Virus record (IMG/VR): IMGVR_UViG_3300028394_002328 | Coordinates: 186,001-250,000 of that record | Origin: a virus | Length of the DNA stretch: 64,000 nucleotides | Direction: 5' to 3' (one strand) | Made by a program: the position numbers and the translations under genes | Part shown: positions 35,086 through 43,578 of the stretch, in pieces | Layout of the letters: the number at the start of each line of letters is the position of its first letter | Position numbering within the stretch: position 1 is the first letter of the stretch | The notes under the pieces: generated by a model | Told to the model about the DNA's origin: nothing | Databases searched by the model: none | What the model saw: the letters and a program-made list of their open reading frames with translations, nothing else

Positions 35086-35631
35086 ATGGCTAAGTTTTAT
35101 TCAACCAAAACTTATGGTAATGACAGAGGATTAAGTTGTTGTTTTAGACAATGGCGAGCTAAACACAGTCATTGTAGTACATTACATGGATACAGTATTG
35201 GTATTAAATTAGTATTTGAATGCGAAACATTGGATGACAAAAACTGGTGTATGGACTTTGGTGGACTAAAAGAATTCAAAGCATGGGCTGATTATATGTT
35301 TGACCATACACTAATTATTGCTGAAGATGATCCTCATCTAGAATTTTTCAAGCAAATGGCATTGATTGACACAAACTGGACTTTGCCCGAAACCGGTCCA
35401 GATGAAATGCGAGTTGATAGAAATAATTTCGAGCCATACCAAAGAGGCTCTCTATGTGATTTACGCATTGTAGAAGGTGTAGGTTGTGAGATGTTTGCTA
35501 AAATGGCATATGACAAAATGGCTGAGTTGTTAGACGGTGGTAATATGCGATATCCCATTAACCCTAATGTAAGAATTAAAAGCGCCGAGGTTTTCGAGCA
35601 TGGAGCCAACTCAGCTACCTACGAGGGTTAA
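35086..35631 (+). CDS. queD: 6-carboxytetrahydropterin synthase
   Basis: 181 residues from ATG 35086; a TTG at 35077 overlaps the previous gene. CFRQWRAKHSHCSTLHGYSI carries the QueD zinc/catalytic features (Cys and H-x-H), MDFGGLKEFKAWADYMFDHTLII is the D-F-G-x-L-K and DH motif, and a late Glu (SAEVFEHGANSATY) completes the T-fold. It turns dihydroneopterin triphosphate into CPH4. An insert around 90-130 makes it longer than the usual 120 residues. Confidence 0.88.
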   Translation: MAKFYSTKTYGNDRGLSCCFRQWRAKHSHCSTLHGYSIGIKLVFECETLDDKNWCMDFGGLKEFKAWADYMFDHTLIIAEDDPHLEFFKQMALIDTNWTLPETGPDEMRVDRNNFEPYQRGSLCDLRIVEGVGCEMFAKMAYDKMAELLDGGNMRYPINPNVRIKSAEVFEHGANSATYEG

Positions 35632-35782
35632 ACTTTGGCGATTATGGAGCAAGGCATTGGGAGAAAAGTCCGGTGCCACGGATCAAGAAAGTGACCTAAT
35701 AGCTTTGGTTAGAACTTGTATTGTGATATCATATATAATTACAAATATGTTTATCATAGCAGGGATTATACGACATTGGTAA
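35600..35782 (+). CDS. Small membrane protein, 60 aa
   Basis: Overlaps the end of queD by 32 bases in another frame. A basic N-terminus with RVKLWRLWSKALGEKSG is followed by one transmembrane helix (CIVISYIITNMFIIAGII) and RHW at the end. The layout resembles small inner-membrane proteins of T4-like phages with the same L-W-x-K-A-x-G-E-K pattern. It fills the 170-base space before the next gene. Confidence 0.6.
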   Translation: MEPTQLPTRVKLWRLWSKALGEKSGATDQESDLIALVRTCIVISYIITNMFIIAGIIRHW

Positions 35783-35800
35783 TTAATTTAGGAATTTAAA

Positions 35801-35989
35801 ATGAGTGATGTTAGAAATCGCATGGCAGAATTAATGGAACCTATTGACAAGCAAATTATGATGTGCGATAATAGGGAAGATTTGCTAATGTTAGCCTGTG
35901 CTATGTTGACTTCAGTTAAAACGATATTTGACCAAGAGTTAGGTAAAAAAGCCCGTATCCAATTATTTAAAGATTATATAGATGAGTAA
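35801..35989 (+). CDS. Small hypothetical protein, 62 aa
   Basis: Helical; DNREDLLMLACAMLTSVKTIFDQELGKKARIQLFKDYI. The stop lies 8 bases inside queE, implying coupled translation. Function unknown. Confidence 0.65.
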   Translation: MSDVRNRMAELMEPIDKQIMMCDNREDLLMLACAMLTSVKTIFDQELGKKARIQLFKDYIDE

Positions 35990-36833
35990 TATTAAGATAA
36001 GCGAACTGTTCTATTCCATACAAGGAGAAGGTCGTTATATGGGGGTGCCTAGTGTGTTCCTTCGCACATTTGGCTGTAATTTTACCTGTGATGGTTTTGG
36101 TATGCCACGCGGAGGAACAAGTATTGAACGAATTCAAGTTGGATTGTTACATGAAGGAAATCCTTATAAAAATTATAAAGATTTGCCCCTTGTAAGTACA
36201 GGTTGTGACAGTTATGCAAGTTGGGATCCAGCATTTAAAGATTTGAGTCCTGTACTTACTACTGATGCTATCGTTAATCGCATTATGGAAATTCTTCCAT
36301 ATAATGAATGGCGTGATGAACATTTGGTTATTACAGGTGGAGAACCATTGCTAGGTTGGCAAAAACAATATCCTGATCTATTAAATCATCTTAAAATGCA
36401 TGGTTTAAAAGAAATTACTTTTGAAACAAATGGTACTCAAAAACTAACTTCAGAATTTAAATCAGCATTAAAAGAATGGAGCAAATGGTACAATAGAGAA
36501 ATTACATTTAGTGTTAGTGCCAAACTGCCTTGTAGCGGTGAAATATGGGAAGATGCTATTAAACCTAAGGTAGTATGTGAATATGAACAATATGGCACTT
36601 CCTATCTAAAGTTTGTTATTGCTACAGAACAAGATTTTGCTGATGCCAAAAATGCTATTGCTGAATTTCGTGGTGCAGGATTTAAAGGACATGTATATCT
36701 AATGCCAATTGGTGGTGTGGAAAGTATTTACTCTATGAATAATAAAAATGTAGCCATGCTAGCAATGAAGCATGGACTAAGATACAGCGATAGACTCCAG
36801 GTACCTCTGTTCAAAAACGAATGGGGTACTTGA
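35982..36833 (+). CDS. queE: 7-carboxy-7-deazaguanine synthase, QueE-like radical SAM enzyme
   Basis: 283 residues. SELFYSIQGEGRYMGVPSVF is the QueE opening, and VITGGEPLLGWQ and ITFETNGTQ are radical SAM/QueE motifs. The cluster motif is unusual: FGCNFTC gives the first two cysteines, but the third is probably in STGCDSYASWDP about 40 residues later, after an insert, instead of two residues on. QueE converts CPH4 to 7-carboxy-7-deazaguanine (CDG), the last clearly encoded synthetic step here. Confidence 0.85.
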   Translation: MSNIKISELFYSIQGEGRYMGVPSVFLRTFGCNFTCDGFGMPRGGTSIERIQVGLLHEGNPYKNYKDLPLVSTGCDSYASWDPAFKDLSPVLTTDAIVNRIMEILPYNEWRDEHLVITGGEPLLGWQKQYPDLLNHLKMHGLKEITFETNGTQKLTSEFKSALKEWSKWYNREITFSVSAKLPCSGEIWEDAIKPKVVCEYEQYGTSYLKFVIATEQDFADAKNAIAEFRGAGFKGHVYLMPIGGVESIYSMNNKNVAMLAMKHGLRYSDRLQVPLFKNEWGT

Positions 36834-38173
36834 TGAGGACGTATGATAAACGAATTGGTTTTTTAGTTAGTTTCCAAACACTAGTACCTCATGGTGGTAT
36901 AGGACAATTCGCTAAAAGTTTCTGCGAATTGATGGATAGTCATAATATTAAAGTTGATATTATTACTGACAAAGAACCAAAAAATAATGAGTTTGTAAAC
37001 TCATTAAAAGCAAATATTGTTTATCCTACTGAGTCATTCACATACACAGATCATAGTAATATCTTTATGTATGGTGATACCTTTTGCTATGAACGAATGG
37101 CTAACTTTCGCAACGCAATAATTAAAGCCACAACCAATAACCTATATGACGCATTAATTTGTAACACATATGAAACTATACAAGTTGCTAGTACAATGGG
37201 TCTTGAAGATGTAATTCAAATCATTGCCTATACTCATTTAGAAAGTCAAATCTTTAAGGATACTAAAAATCCTTTCTTACATAGTACCAATGAAATGATG
37301 CGTAATCAATTAGAAATGAATGGATTGTATGTAGGAACACAAAGCAAATTCAATCAAATTTCAATGAGCAATAGCGCATGGCATCTACCTATTCCAATTA
37401 CTGAGCGTGGGTTACTAGAAGAACATCATAAACCACGTGAAGGTGTATTGTTTATTGGTCGTTGGGAAGAAGGTAAAAATCCCGAAACATATTTAGAGTT
37501 GATTGAAAAAACTAAGTTACCTGCGAGGGTAATGACTAATGCCAATGGTGCAAAAAAGTTTGAAGAACGCTTTAAAAAGATAGGCGTAACTGATTATAAA
37601 ATTGCTGTTAGTATTATTGGTAAAGAAAAAGTAGATTTCATTACTAGTTGTAGAGTAGCATTCAATCCTAGTACAGTAGAAAGTTATGGTATGGCTTTCT
37701 ATGAGCAACATATTCAATTACCTACAGTTGTTTTAGAAAATCAACGTTGGACTAATAACTTTGATAAAAATCATTTCTTTACTGTAAATAAAAAGAACAT
37801 GGTTGAAACTGTATTAGATTTATACAACAATGTTCCTGATGCTAAAACATGGTATGCTAATAATATATTAGAAGTATATCAGAGTAAAGAGAATGATGTA
37901 TTTCACAAATGGAATGAATGTTTTAACAAGTTTACTAGTAAACAATCAAACAGTAATACCGCAAAAATATGTGAAGAAACTACTGTAAAGTATATTGATT
38001 TTACTAATAGTTTAGGTCGTAGATTATTGTGTATTGACGATATTAAATCTGTATTGACAAACAAACATAAATTCCGTATAATATACACAGATAATGATAC
38101 ATACTTATCTAAAGATCCAACATTTGAACCAGTAGAGGAAGTAACAGGCTTAAGCCTATTTGAAGGATTATGA
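36833..38173 (+). CDS. GT-B (GT4-like) glycosyltransferase
   Basis: 446 residues from ATG 36833, which overlaps the queE stop (TGATG). N-terminal VPHGGIGQFAKSFCELM is the donor-domain glycine loop. EGVLFIGRWEEGKNPETYLELI opens the second Rossmann domain, and FNPSTVESYGMAFYEQHI is the E-x7-E region of GT4 enzymes. About 85 C-terminal residues are an extra Lys-rich extension ending in LSLFEGL. The acceptor is not known. Confidence 0.75.
   Translation: MRTYDKRIGFLVSFQTLVPHGGIGQFAKSFCELMDSHNIKVDIITDKEPKNNEFVNSLKANIVYPTESFTYTDHSNIFMYGDTFCYERMANFRNAIIKATTNNLYDALICNTYETIQVASTMGLEDVIQIIAYTHLESQIFKDTKNPFLHSTNEMMRNQLEMNGLYVGTQSKFNQISMSNSAWHLPIPITERGLLEEHHKPREGVLFIGRWEEGKNPETYLELIEKTKLPARVMTNANGAKKFEERFKKIGVTDYKIAVSIIGKEKVDFITSCRVAFNPSTVESYGMAFYEQHIQLPTVVLENQRWTNNFDKNHFFTVNKKNMVETVLDLYNNVPDAKTWYANNILEVYQSKENDVFHKWNECFNKFTSKQSNSNTAKICEETTVKYIDFTNSLGRRLLCIDDIKSVLTNKHKFRIIYTDNDTYLSKDPTFEPVEEVTGLSLFEGL
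38054..38082 (+). promoter_or_regulatory. Sigma70-type promoter inside the glycosyltransferase gene
   Basis: TTGACA, 17 bases, TATAAT, a consensus match within coding sequence, 88 bases upstream of the epimerase ATG. Confidence 0.55.
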
Positions 38174-38988
38174 AAAAAGTATTAATAACAGGTAGTTCAG
38201 GATACATTGGCAGTCATCTTACTAATCTATTAAAAGATGAATATGAAGTACATGGACTTGATCGTGTTGAACCACAAGTAGCACCACATACATTTTATCA
38301 TTGTGACATTAACCGTCAGTTTAACTTAGATGAAGAGTTTGATGCTGTAGTACATTTAGCCGCTCTAGTTAATGTAGGAGAAAGTGAAAAGCAACCTATT
38401 CAATACTACATTACTAACCTAAATGGTACTATGAATGTAGTTAATAAGATAAAAACTAAAAACTTTATTTTTTCTAGTACCGGTGCTGCACAAGACTGTA
38501 TAAGTGCATATGGTATTAGTAAGCGAGCGGCAGAAGATGTAGTAAGGTCGTATTCTGAAATGGTTAGTATGGACTATACTATCTTTAGATTTTATAATGT
38601 CATTGGTAGCACAGTAGTTAATCCTACTAACCCAGATGGGTTATTTTACAATTTAATTAAAGCTCGGGCGACTGGTCAATTTACTATACATGGTAGTGAT
38701 TATAATACTAGTGATGGCACTTGTGTTAGAGATTATGTTCATGTAGATGAGATTTGTAATTCTATTAAATTGGCAATTGAACGGCCAGCAAATCAAACAG
38801 AAGCATTAGGTCATGGTAAAGGATATACTGTTAAAGAAATGGTAACTATCTTTGAAAGTATTAATAATTGTAAAATCAATGTGAAGACAGGCCCTCGTAG
38901 AAAGGGTGATATTGAACATTATGTACTTAAGAACCCATCATCTTACATGCATGAGTTGTATAATATTGGTCAACTACTAAAGATTTAA
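38170..38988 (+). CDS. NAD-dependent epimerase/dehydratase
   Basis: 272 residues, extended short-chain dehydrogenase. ITGSSGYIGSHLTNLL is the N-terminal G-x2-G-x2-G NAD loop, VVHLAALVNVGES a standard strand, and SAYGISKRAAEDVV contains the YxxxK catalytic pair, with STGAAQD supplying the Ser/Thr. RFYNVIG and GTCVRDYVHVDE match UDP-glucose 4-epimerase-like enzymes. It probably makes a nucleotide sugar for the nearby glycosyltransferases. ATG overlaps the upstream stop. Confidence 0.85.
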   Translation: MKKVLITGSSGYIGSHLTNLLKDEYEVHGLDRVEPQVAPHTFYHCDINRQFNLDEEFDAVVHLAALVNVGESEKQPIQYYITNLNGTMNVVNKIKTKNFIFSSTGAAQDCISAYGISKRAAEDVVRSYSEMVSMDYTIFRFYNVIGSTVVNPTNPDGLFYNLIKARATGQFTIHGSDYNTSDGTCVRDYVHVDEICNSIKLAIERPANQTEALGHGKGYTVKEMVTIFESINNCKINVKTGPRRKGDIEHYVLKNPSSYMHELYNIGQLLKI

Positions 38989-38990
38989 AT

Positions 38991-40349
38991 TTACTTTAAA
39001 CCTGCACTGACCCAAGGATCAGCAATTACTAGAGTATCATCTCTCTGCATTACATTGCTATAATCATGTGCGATAATATCATTACTAAATCCTAATTTAG
39101 TACCGGTTGCTGTAACTGATTTAAGTGTTTTATAGAAATTAGTATATTGACGATATTGCGGATCTAATGGACTGCCTTCGTCAATACTATACATCATATC
39201 TATAATCATTTCATCATAGTCAGGATCTAATTCTTCTAATCGTTCCATAACTACCTGATCAAACTTTTCAACTCCCAATTGAATTGGTTGTTTAGTAGTT
39301 TCTATAAACTTAGGTAAGTGTGGGTTATTAGCATTTTTCTCGCAATAATTAAGAAATGCTAAGAATGGATTTTTAGCGGTAGAGATATCGCCATTCTCAG
39401 GTATTAATACTTTAATTACTGGACCTTCTTCTTTAGCAAAAACATGTGCGTCTGTACCATGACCGATATAACTATAGCCTAATTTATTCATATAATCATT
39501 AAGCATGTTGACATGTTTATTATAGTCAAACTCGGTTAATTCTTGCTCTTCAATTTTTCTAGCAACGATACCTTTATTCTTTATTAATTTCTCTTCATCC
39601 CACCTAACTGGGTTAATCATTGGATACAAGTATTTGGTATCGGTGGCTCCGATATCAAACAGACTTCTCGGTGGAACTAGATGTTGTTTTCTAAGTTTAT
39701 CAAACTTTTCAGCATCTACTACTATTGGTTCCCCAATAGTTACTTGACCAATCGCAACTGCAGGGCCATTACCAGTTCTAACAATACCAACCGTTCTACC
39801 AACATATGGTCTAAGACTGTCAGTTTTTCTAGATTCGTATTTCTTTTTGCCGTCAACAATTAAACTAGCATAGTCAGTATTGCCATCACTTCTGACATTG
39901 ATGCCAATAGTTGGTTTATTGTCTGTATTTTCTGTTATATTTTTTTCTGATGGCTTGACAATCTCTGCACTTGATAAATCTAATGGTCCTGCTATCCAAT
40001 ACTCATCAATATCATCAGATTCATACTTCCACGCATTAGGATCATAGTTAGCACTAGTCATACCCTTTGTTCGCATAAAAGTTTTATGTCCTGGTATTGG
40101 ATATATTTTATTAGATATTTTACTAGCATTAATTCTAATTAATGTATCTCCTGTCCATCTACTAATATGTTCTTTATCAGTAAAACTATTACCGGGTATC
40201 ATTTTCCCTTCTGATTCTATATAGTGAGCATAACCTCTTTTCACTGGTAATTTTTTAGAATCAATATACTTTTGAAATTGATTTCCTTCTACCCACTTAT
40301 ATAGATAGGTGGGTACTTGAACTGATTCTAATAACTCTTTAATACGCAT
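38991..40349 (-). CDS. Fusion of an ART-like(?) domain, ASCH domain and kinase-like domain; candidate packaged protein
   Basis: 452 residues. The leader MRIKELLESVQ has LLE with a predicted cut before S. Residues 12-130 include YLYKWVEGNQFQKYI, NSFTDKEHISRW and LIRINASKI, an arrangement reminiscent of ADP-ribosyltransferase-like toxins (low confidence). Residues about 145-235 resemble an ASCH RNA-binding domain (YASLIVDGKKKYESRK, GQVTIGEPIVV). After EEQELTE near 283, a protein-kinase-like domain shows YIGHGTDAHVF with a VIKV Lys strand and IAHDYSNVM...IADPW (HDxxxxN and DP). The gene follows the GP88-like gene with a 1-base overlap. Confidence 0.6.
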   Translation of the reverse strand: MRIKELLESVQVPTYLYKWVEGNQFQKYIDSKKLPVKRGYAHYIESEGKMIPGNSFTDKEHISRWTGDTLIRINASKISNKIYPIPGHKTFMRTKGMTSANYDPNAWKYESDDIDEYWIAGPLDLSSAEIVKPSEKNITENTDNKPTIGINVRSDGNTDYASLIVDGKKKYESRKTDSLRPYVGRTVGIVRTGNGPAVAIGQVTIGEPIVVDAEKFDKLRKQHLVPPRSLFDIGATDTKYLYPMINPVRWDEEKLIKNKGIVARKIEEQELTEFDYNKHVNMLNDYMNKLGYSYIGHGTDAHVFAKEEGPVIKVLIPENGDISTAKNPFLAFLNYCEKNANNPHLPKFIETTKQPIQLGVEKFDQVVMERLEELDPDYDEMIIDMMYSIDEGSPLDPQYRQYTNFYKTLKSVTATGTKLGFSNDIIAHDYSNVMQRDDTLVIADPWVSAGLK

Positions 40350-41950
40350 TAATGCTTCAATAATAGAGTGCCTAATACACCAGGGTCATTTGCCGTTAAA
40401 TCAGGCTCCCCGGGGGCAACAATAACATTCCACTTCATGGATTTATTATTTTTACCCTTAGTATTCCATTCATCATAACTTAGAATACTATTTTTGCTTA
40501 TACCATACTTATCGGCGAGGCGCTGTTTTAGTTCAGGTAATTCATCAGGTATTACTTGCCATTGACCTTCAGGTCCTTTAACTAAATTCTTTTTAGAATC
40601 CTTAACTAATAGGTCATAAAACAAACTACTAGGAACGATACGACTATTCTTAGTTGTGTCTAAGTTTGGATCATTTCTCTTAATTTGTTTTTCTTGGCTA
40701 GTACTTGCGCCTTCACTCCAATTAATAATAAAGTTGCTAGGCTTACTAGCCATTGCAGCCTTTGCTACTTTAGTATAAGCATAAAACTTAACATCAGGTA
40801 ATGAGTTTGCAAGGTCAAATGCCATGTCCATATACTCAGGGCTAAAGAAGTCTCCAGCATCATGCCAACGAATACTTACTGAATAACCACCTTTTTTACC
40901 CTTTGCTTCTTCTTTACTAATTTCTTGTGTTAGTTGTTCAAAGAACTCATCAGGATGATTTAGTAGATATGTAAGTATACGACCATCGCTTAACCACGGA
41001 CCAGCGAATTGAACTTTACCGCCCTTCATAGCAAAGCAATCTACTTTACAACTACCAGCACCTGGACATGTATTAACAACAATTAACTCATTTGTATTTT
41101 CATCTAGTGCGATACCAACTAGAGCAGCAAATCCAATGTTAAAAAATTGTTCTTGTGCTCCATCACTATGCTTCATCTTCTCATTCTTTTTAAGAAGTGA
41201 TTTTGGTCTTTCCTTTAACCCTGCTTTAATAGCGTCAGTATTATATTTTTTACCGTCAGCATTATAGTATCCAACTACTGAACTACGATGGACATAAGGT
41301 AAATTATATTTGTCTGTTTTCTTCTTTTCTTGATTACGAATACGGTCTAGATAATCTGTTAACTCTTGACCTTTTAATTCACGGGTGCTAGCAGGTAGTG
41401 CTGTTGCTTCCGCCACACCTTGTTCGTGTAGTTTTTTGTTAGGATCTCTAACATCAGGAAAATCCCATTTATTGGTTTGTGAAAATTCTTCTCTAGCTTC
41501 TCTTCTAGACATGCCATATATTTTTTCAAATTCTCGATCAGATAATTCAGGATCATCAAGGTCCATGTCTAACTCAGCCATCTTGCTTTCCGACACATTA
41601 ACTACGGGTTTATTTCCGTAAACTTTTCTATCTTTACCTATTATTCTTCCGGTTTCGCTTCTACTACCAATGTGCTTACTGGCTAAACTTTGACCAGGTT
41701 TTACTCTTACACGATTTGGCGGTAATTGTGTAATCTTTCCACCTTTATTTAAAAAGTCTGCTACAGCATCATCGGTTTCTTTACTAAAATCAGATTTCAT
41801 CTTGAAATCTTCATCTACTTCCTGTTCGGGTTCAGGTTCCTCACCTTGTGCGGATTTAGCAATAAATTGCTGAGGGGTCATTATTTGGATACCTTCAGGA
41901 GCACCTGGTAATTCTGGTTCAACTCCCTCAAATAATTCTTTAATATTCAT
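40349..41950 (-). CDS. GP88-like protein, candidate packaged protein
   Basis: 533 residues. The leader MNIKELFEGVE gives LFE with a predicted cut before G. A charged, disordered region (1-170) ends at HEQGVAEA (near 175), the same site type as in the polyprotein at 17780. The C-terminal 350 residues include NTCPGAGSCKVDCFAMKGGK, a four-part Cys cluster (C-x5-C-x3-C) matching the phage gene 88 family, and IRWHDAGDFFSPEYMDM. The cysteines may bind a metal or Fe-S cluster. It is transcribed opposite to its neighbours with the downstream fusion gene. Confidence 0.65.
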   Translation of the reverse strand: MNIKELFEGVEPELPGAPEGIQIMTPQQFIAKSAQGEEPEPEQEVDEDFKMKSDFSKETDDAVADFLNKGGKITQLPPNRVRVKPGQSLASKHIGSRSETGRIIGKDRKVYGNKPVVNVSESKMAELDMDLDDPELSDREFEKIYGMSRREAREEFSQTNKWDFPDVRDPNKKLHEQGVAEATALPASTRELKGQELTDYLDRIRNQEKKKTDKYNLPYVHRSSVVGYYNADGKKYNTDAIKAGLKERPKSLLKKNEKMKHSDGAQEQFFNIGFAALVGIALDENTNELIVVNTCPGAGSCKVDCFAMKGGKVQFAGPWLSDGRILTYLLNHPDEFFEQLTQEISKEEAKGKKGGYSVSIRWHDAGDFFSPEYMDMAFDLANSLPDVKFYAYTKVAKAAMASKPSNFIINWSEGASTSQEKQIKRNDPNLDTTKNSRIVPSSLFYDLLVKDSKKNLVKGPEGQWQVIPDELPELKQRLADKYGISKNSILSYDEWNTKGKNNKSMKWNVIVAPGEPDLTANDPGVLGTLLLKH

Positions 41951-41970
41951 GATAATTTTTCCGTAAATAG

Positions 41971-41999
41971 TTGACTTTATTGTGCAACGGTGTTACACT
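41971..41999 (+). promoter_or_regulatory. Sigma70-type promoter of the UvsE gene
   Basis: TTGACT, 17 bases, TACACT, in the divergent gap between the minus-strand GP88-like gene and uvsE. It places the transcription start downstream of the first possible GTG start at 41990. Confidence 0.6.
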
Positions 42000-42031
42000 A
42001 CATAGACTATTTATCACTTTGGACTTTTAAC

Positions 42032-43063
42032 TTGACAAATCAATCTATTAAACGTATTGGCTTTGCCTGCAAATTCTCAGAAATCAACAAGAAAGGAGAA
42101 ATCTCTAGCGTTGAAGGGCTTAACACAGGTGGCACTACACTTACCTTTCTTAAAAAAGCAAAACGTGAAGTAGCCGAACAAAAGATGTGGGATGTAATGG
42201 AAAAGAACATTACCAACACTCATAATTTGGTCAAACGTATTGCTACACTAGATCCTGCACTAAGAATGGTTAGGCTAACTAGTGATATGATGACTGGATA
42301 TACACATGGTGATTGGGAATACTTTTACAAACAAGGTGATGTTCGTAGGCGAATGGAAGAACTTTTTGCGCCAATTGGTGACACGGCAAGGGATAATGAT
42401 GTTAGGCTTTCTTTTCATCCAGGTCAGTTTACAGTTCTTGCAAGTGCTAGTGAAGAAATCATAAATAACTCTATAAAGGAATTTGAATATCATGTTGACA
42501 TGGCTCGGTGTATGGGATACGGCAAGGAATTCCAAGACATTAAAATCAACGTACACATCTCGGGTAAACGCGGTCCCCAAGGTATCAAGGACGTGGTTGG
42601 ACGCTTATCCCCCGAAGCAAGAAATTCAATCACCATTGAAAACGACGAAATCTCATGGGGTATCGAGGCTAGCCTAGAGTTGGTAGATACCTGTGCTTTG
42701 GTTTTCGATCTACATCATCATTGGGTAAAAACAGGCGAGTATATTAACGCAAATGATCCACGTATTCAAAAAATTATTGATAGCTGGCGCGGTATTAGGC
42801 CTACTCTTCACTACTCTGTTAGCCGTGAAGACTATCTTATTAATCATGCCCCAGACACCCTACCCAATCATCATGCACTGATTGAGTCTGGTAGTAATAA
42901 ACAAAAACTCAGGGCTCACAGCGACTATTATTGGAATGATGCGGTGAACGATTGGGCATTGACTTTCTATGATAAATTTGATATCATGTGCGAGAGCAAG
43001 GCGAAAAATCTAGCTAGTTTTAAACTACTTGATAGGTACAAACAAAAGGTAAGTTATGCTTGA
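42032..43063 (+). CDS. uvsE: UV damage endonuclease UvsE (UvdE family)
   Basis: 343 residues from TTG 42032 (MTNQSIKRIGFACKF); the frame is open back to GTG 41990, which lies before the predicted transcription start. Family features are RIGFACKF, EGLNTGGTT, RLSFHPGQFTVLAS with metal-binding His, ITIENDE and LVFDLHHHWV. UvsE nicks DNA 5' to UV photoproducts in a TIM-barrel, Mn2+-dependent reaction. A repair role for phage DNA in sunlit water fits, but is inference. The start codon is the uncertain part. Confidence 0.88.
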   Translation: MTNQSIKRIGFACKFSEINKKGEISSVEGLNTGGTTLTFLKKAKREVAEQKMWDVMEKNITNTHNLVKRIATLDPALRMVRLTSDMMTGYTHGDWEYFYKQGDVRRRMEELFAPIGDTARDNDVRLSFHPGQFTVLASASEEIINNSIKEFEYHVDMARCMGYGKEFQDIKINVHISGKRGPQGIKDVVGRLSPEARNSITIENDEISWGIEASLELVDTCALVFDLHHHWVKTGEYINANDPRIQKIIDSWRGIRPTLHYSVSREDYLINHAPDTLPNHHALIESGSNKQKLRAHSDYYWNDAVNDWALTFYDKFDIMCESKAKNLASFKLLDRYKQKVSYA

Positions 43064-43487
43064 TAAATTAAAGAAATTATTTCAGAAACAACCCGAACCA
43101 CAAGTTCAAGAACCAGTTAAGAAAGAACCTAAGCCTCGTGCTCCTAAGGAAGAAGTTAAACTTACTCCCAAAGAGTTGGCAACTAAAAATGGTGAACCTT
43201 ATGTTGGTATCATTAGTATTGAACTAGATCCAAACAATATTGGTAATGGTAGTTTTGAACTAGATTGGAATGATAAATTCATTATAAATCTTATAAAGGC
43301 TGGTTATAAAATTAAGGAAAATGATAAAGATAGTGAGATTATAGATAGATGGTTTCAAACAGTAGCACGAAATATTGCACTAGAAGTCTATGAACAACAA
43401 CAAGCCGATCCAGACATGAGAGGTATGGCAGATATGCGTAACATTAGAAGTAAAGATTTGGGCAACGGACGTAGCGAGGTAGCGTAA
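43056..43487 (+). CDS. Hypothetical protein, 143 aa
   Basis: The N-terminal 45 residues are Lys/Pro/Glu-rich and probably disordered. The rest is a compact domain with GNGSFELDWNDKFIINLIKAGY and IIDRWFQTVARNIALEVYEQQQADP. I recall this block from T4-like cyanophages, without a function. The start overlaps the uvsE stop. Confidence 0.7.
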   Translation: MLDKLKKLFQKQPEPQVQEPVKKEPKPRAPKEEVKLTPKELATKNGEPYVGIISIELDPNNIGNGSFELDWNDKFIINLIKAGYKIKENDKDSEIIDRWFQTVARNIALEVYEQQQADPDMRGMADMRNIRSKDLGNGRSEVA

Positions 43488-43493
43488 AAAGGC

Positions 43494-43521
43494 TTGCATT
43501 TAAATTTTTTTCGTGTATAAT
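43494..43521 (+). promoter_or_regulatory. Sigma70-type promoter
   Basis: TTGCAT, 16 bases, TATAAT, 57 bases before the ATG of the DGQHR-type gene, which has an AAAGGAG ribosome site. Confidence 0.7.
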
Positions 43522-43578
43522 TACTTTGTGCGTTGAATAATATTCTTTGCACAGTCATTTAACACAAAGGAGAAAAAA

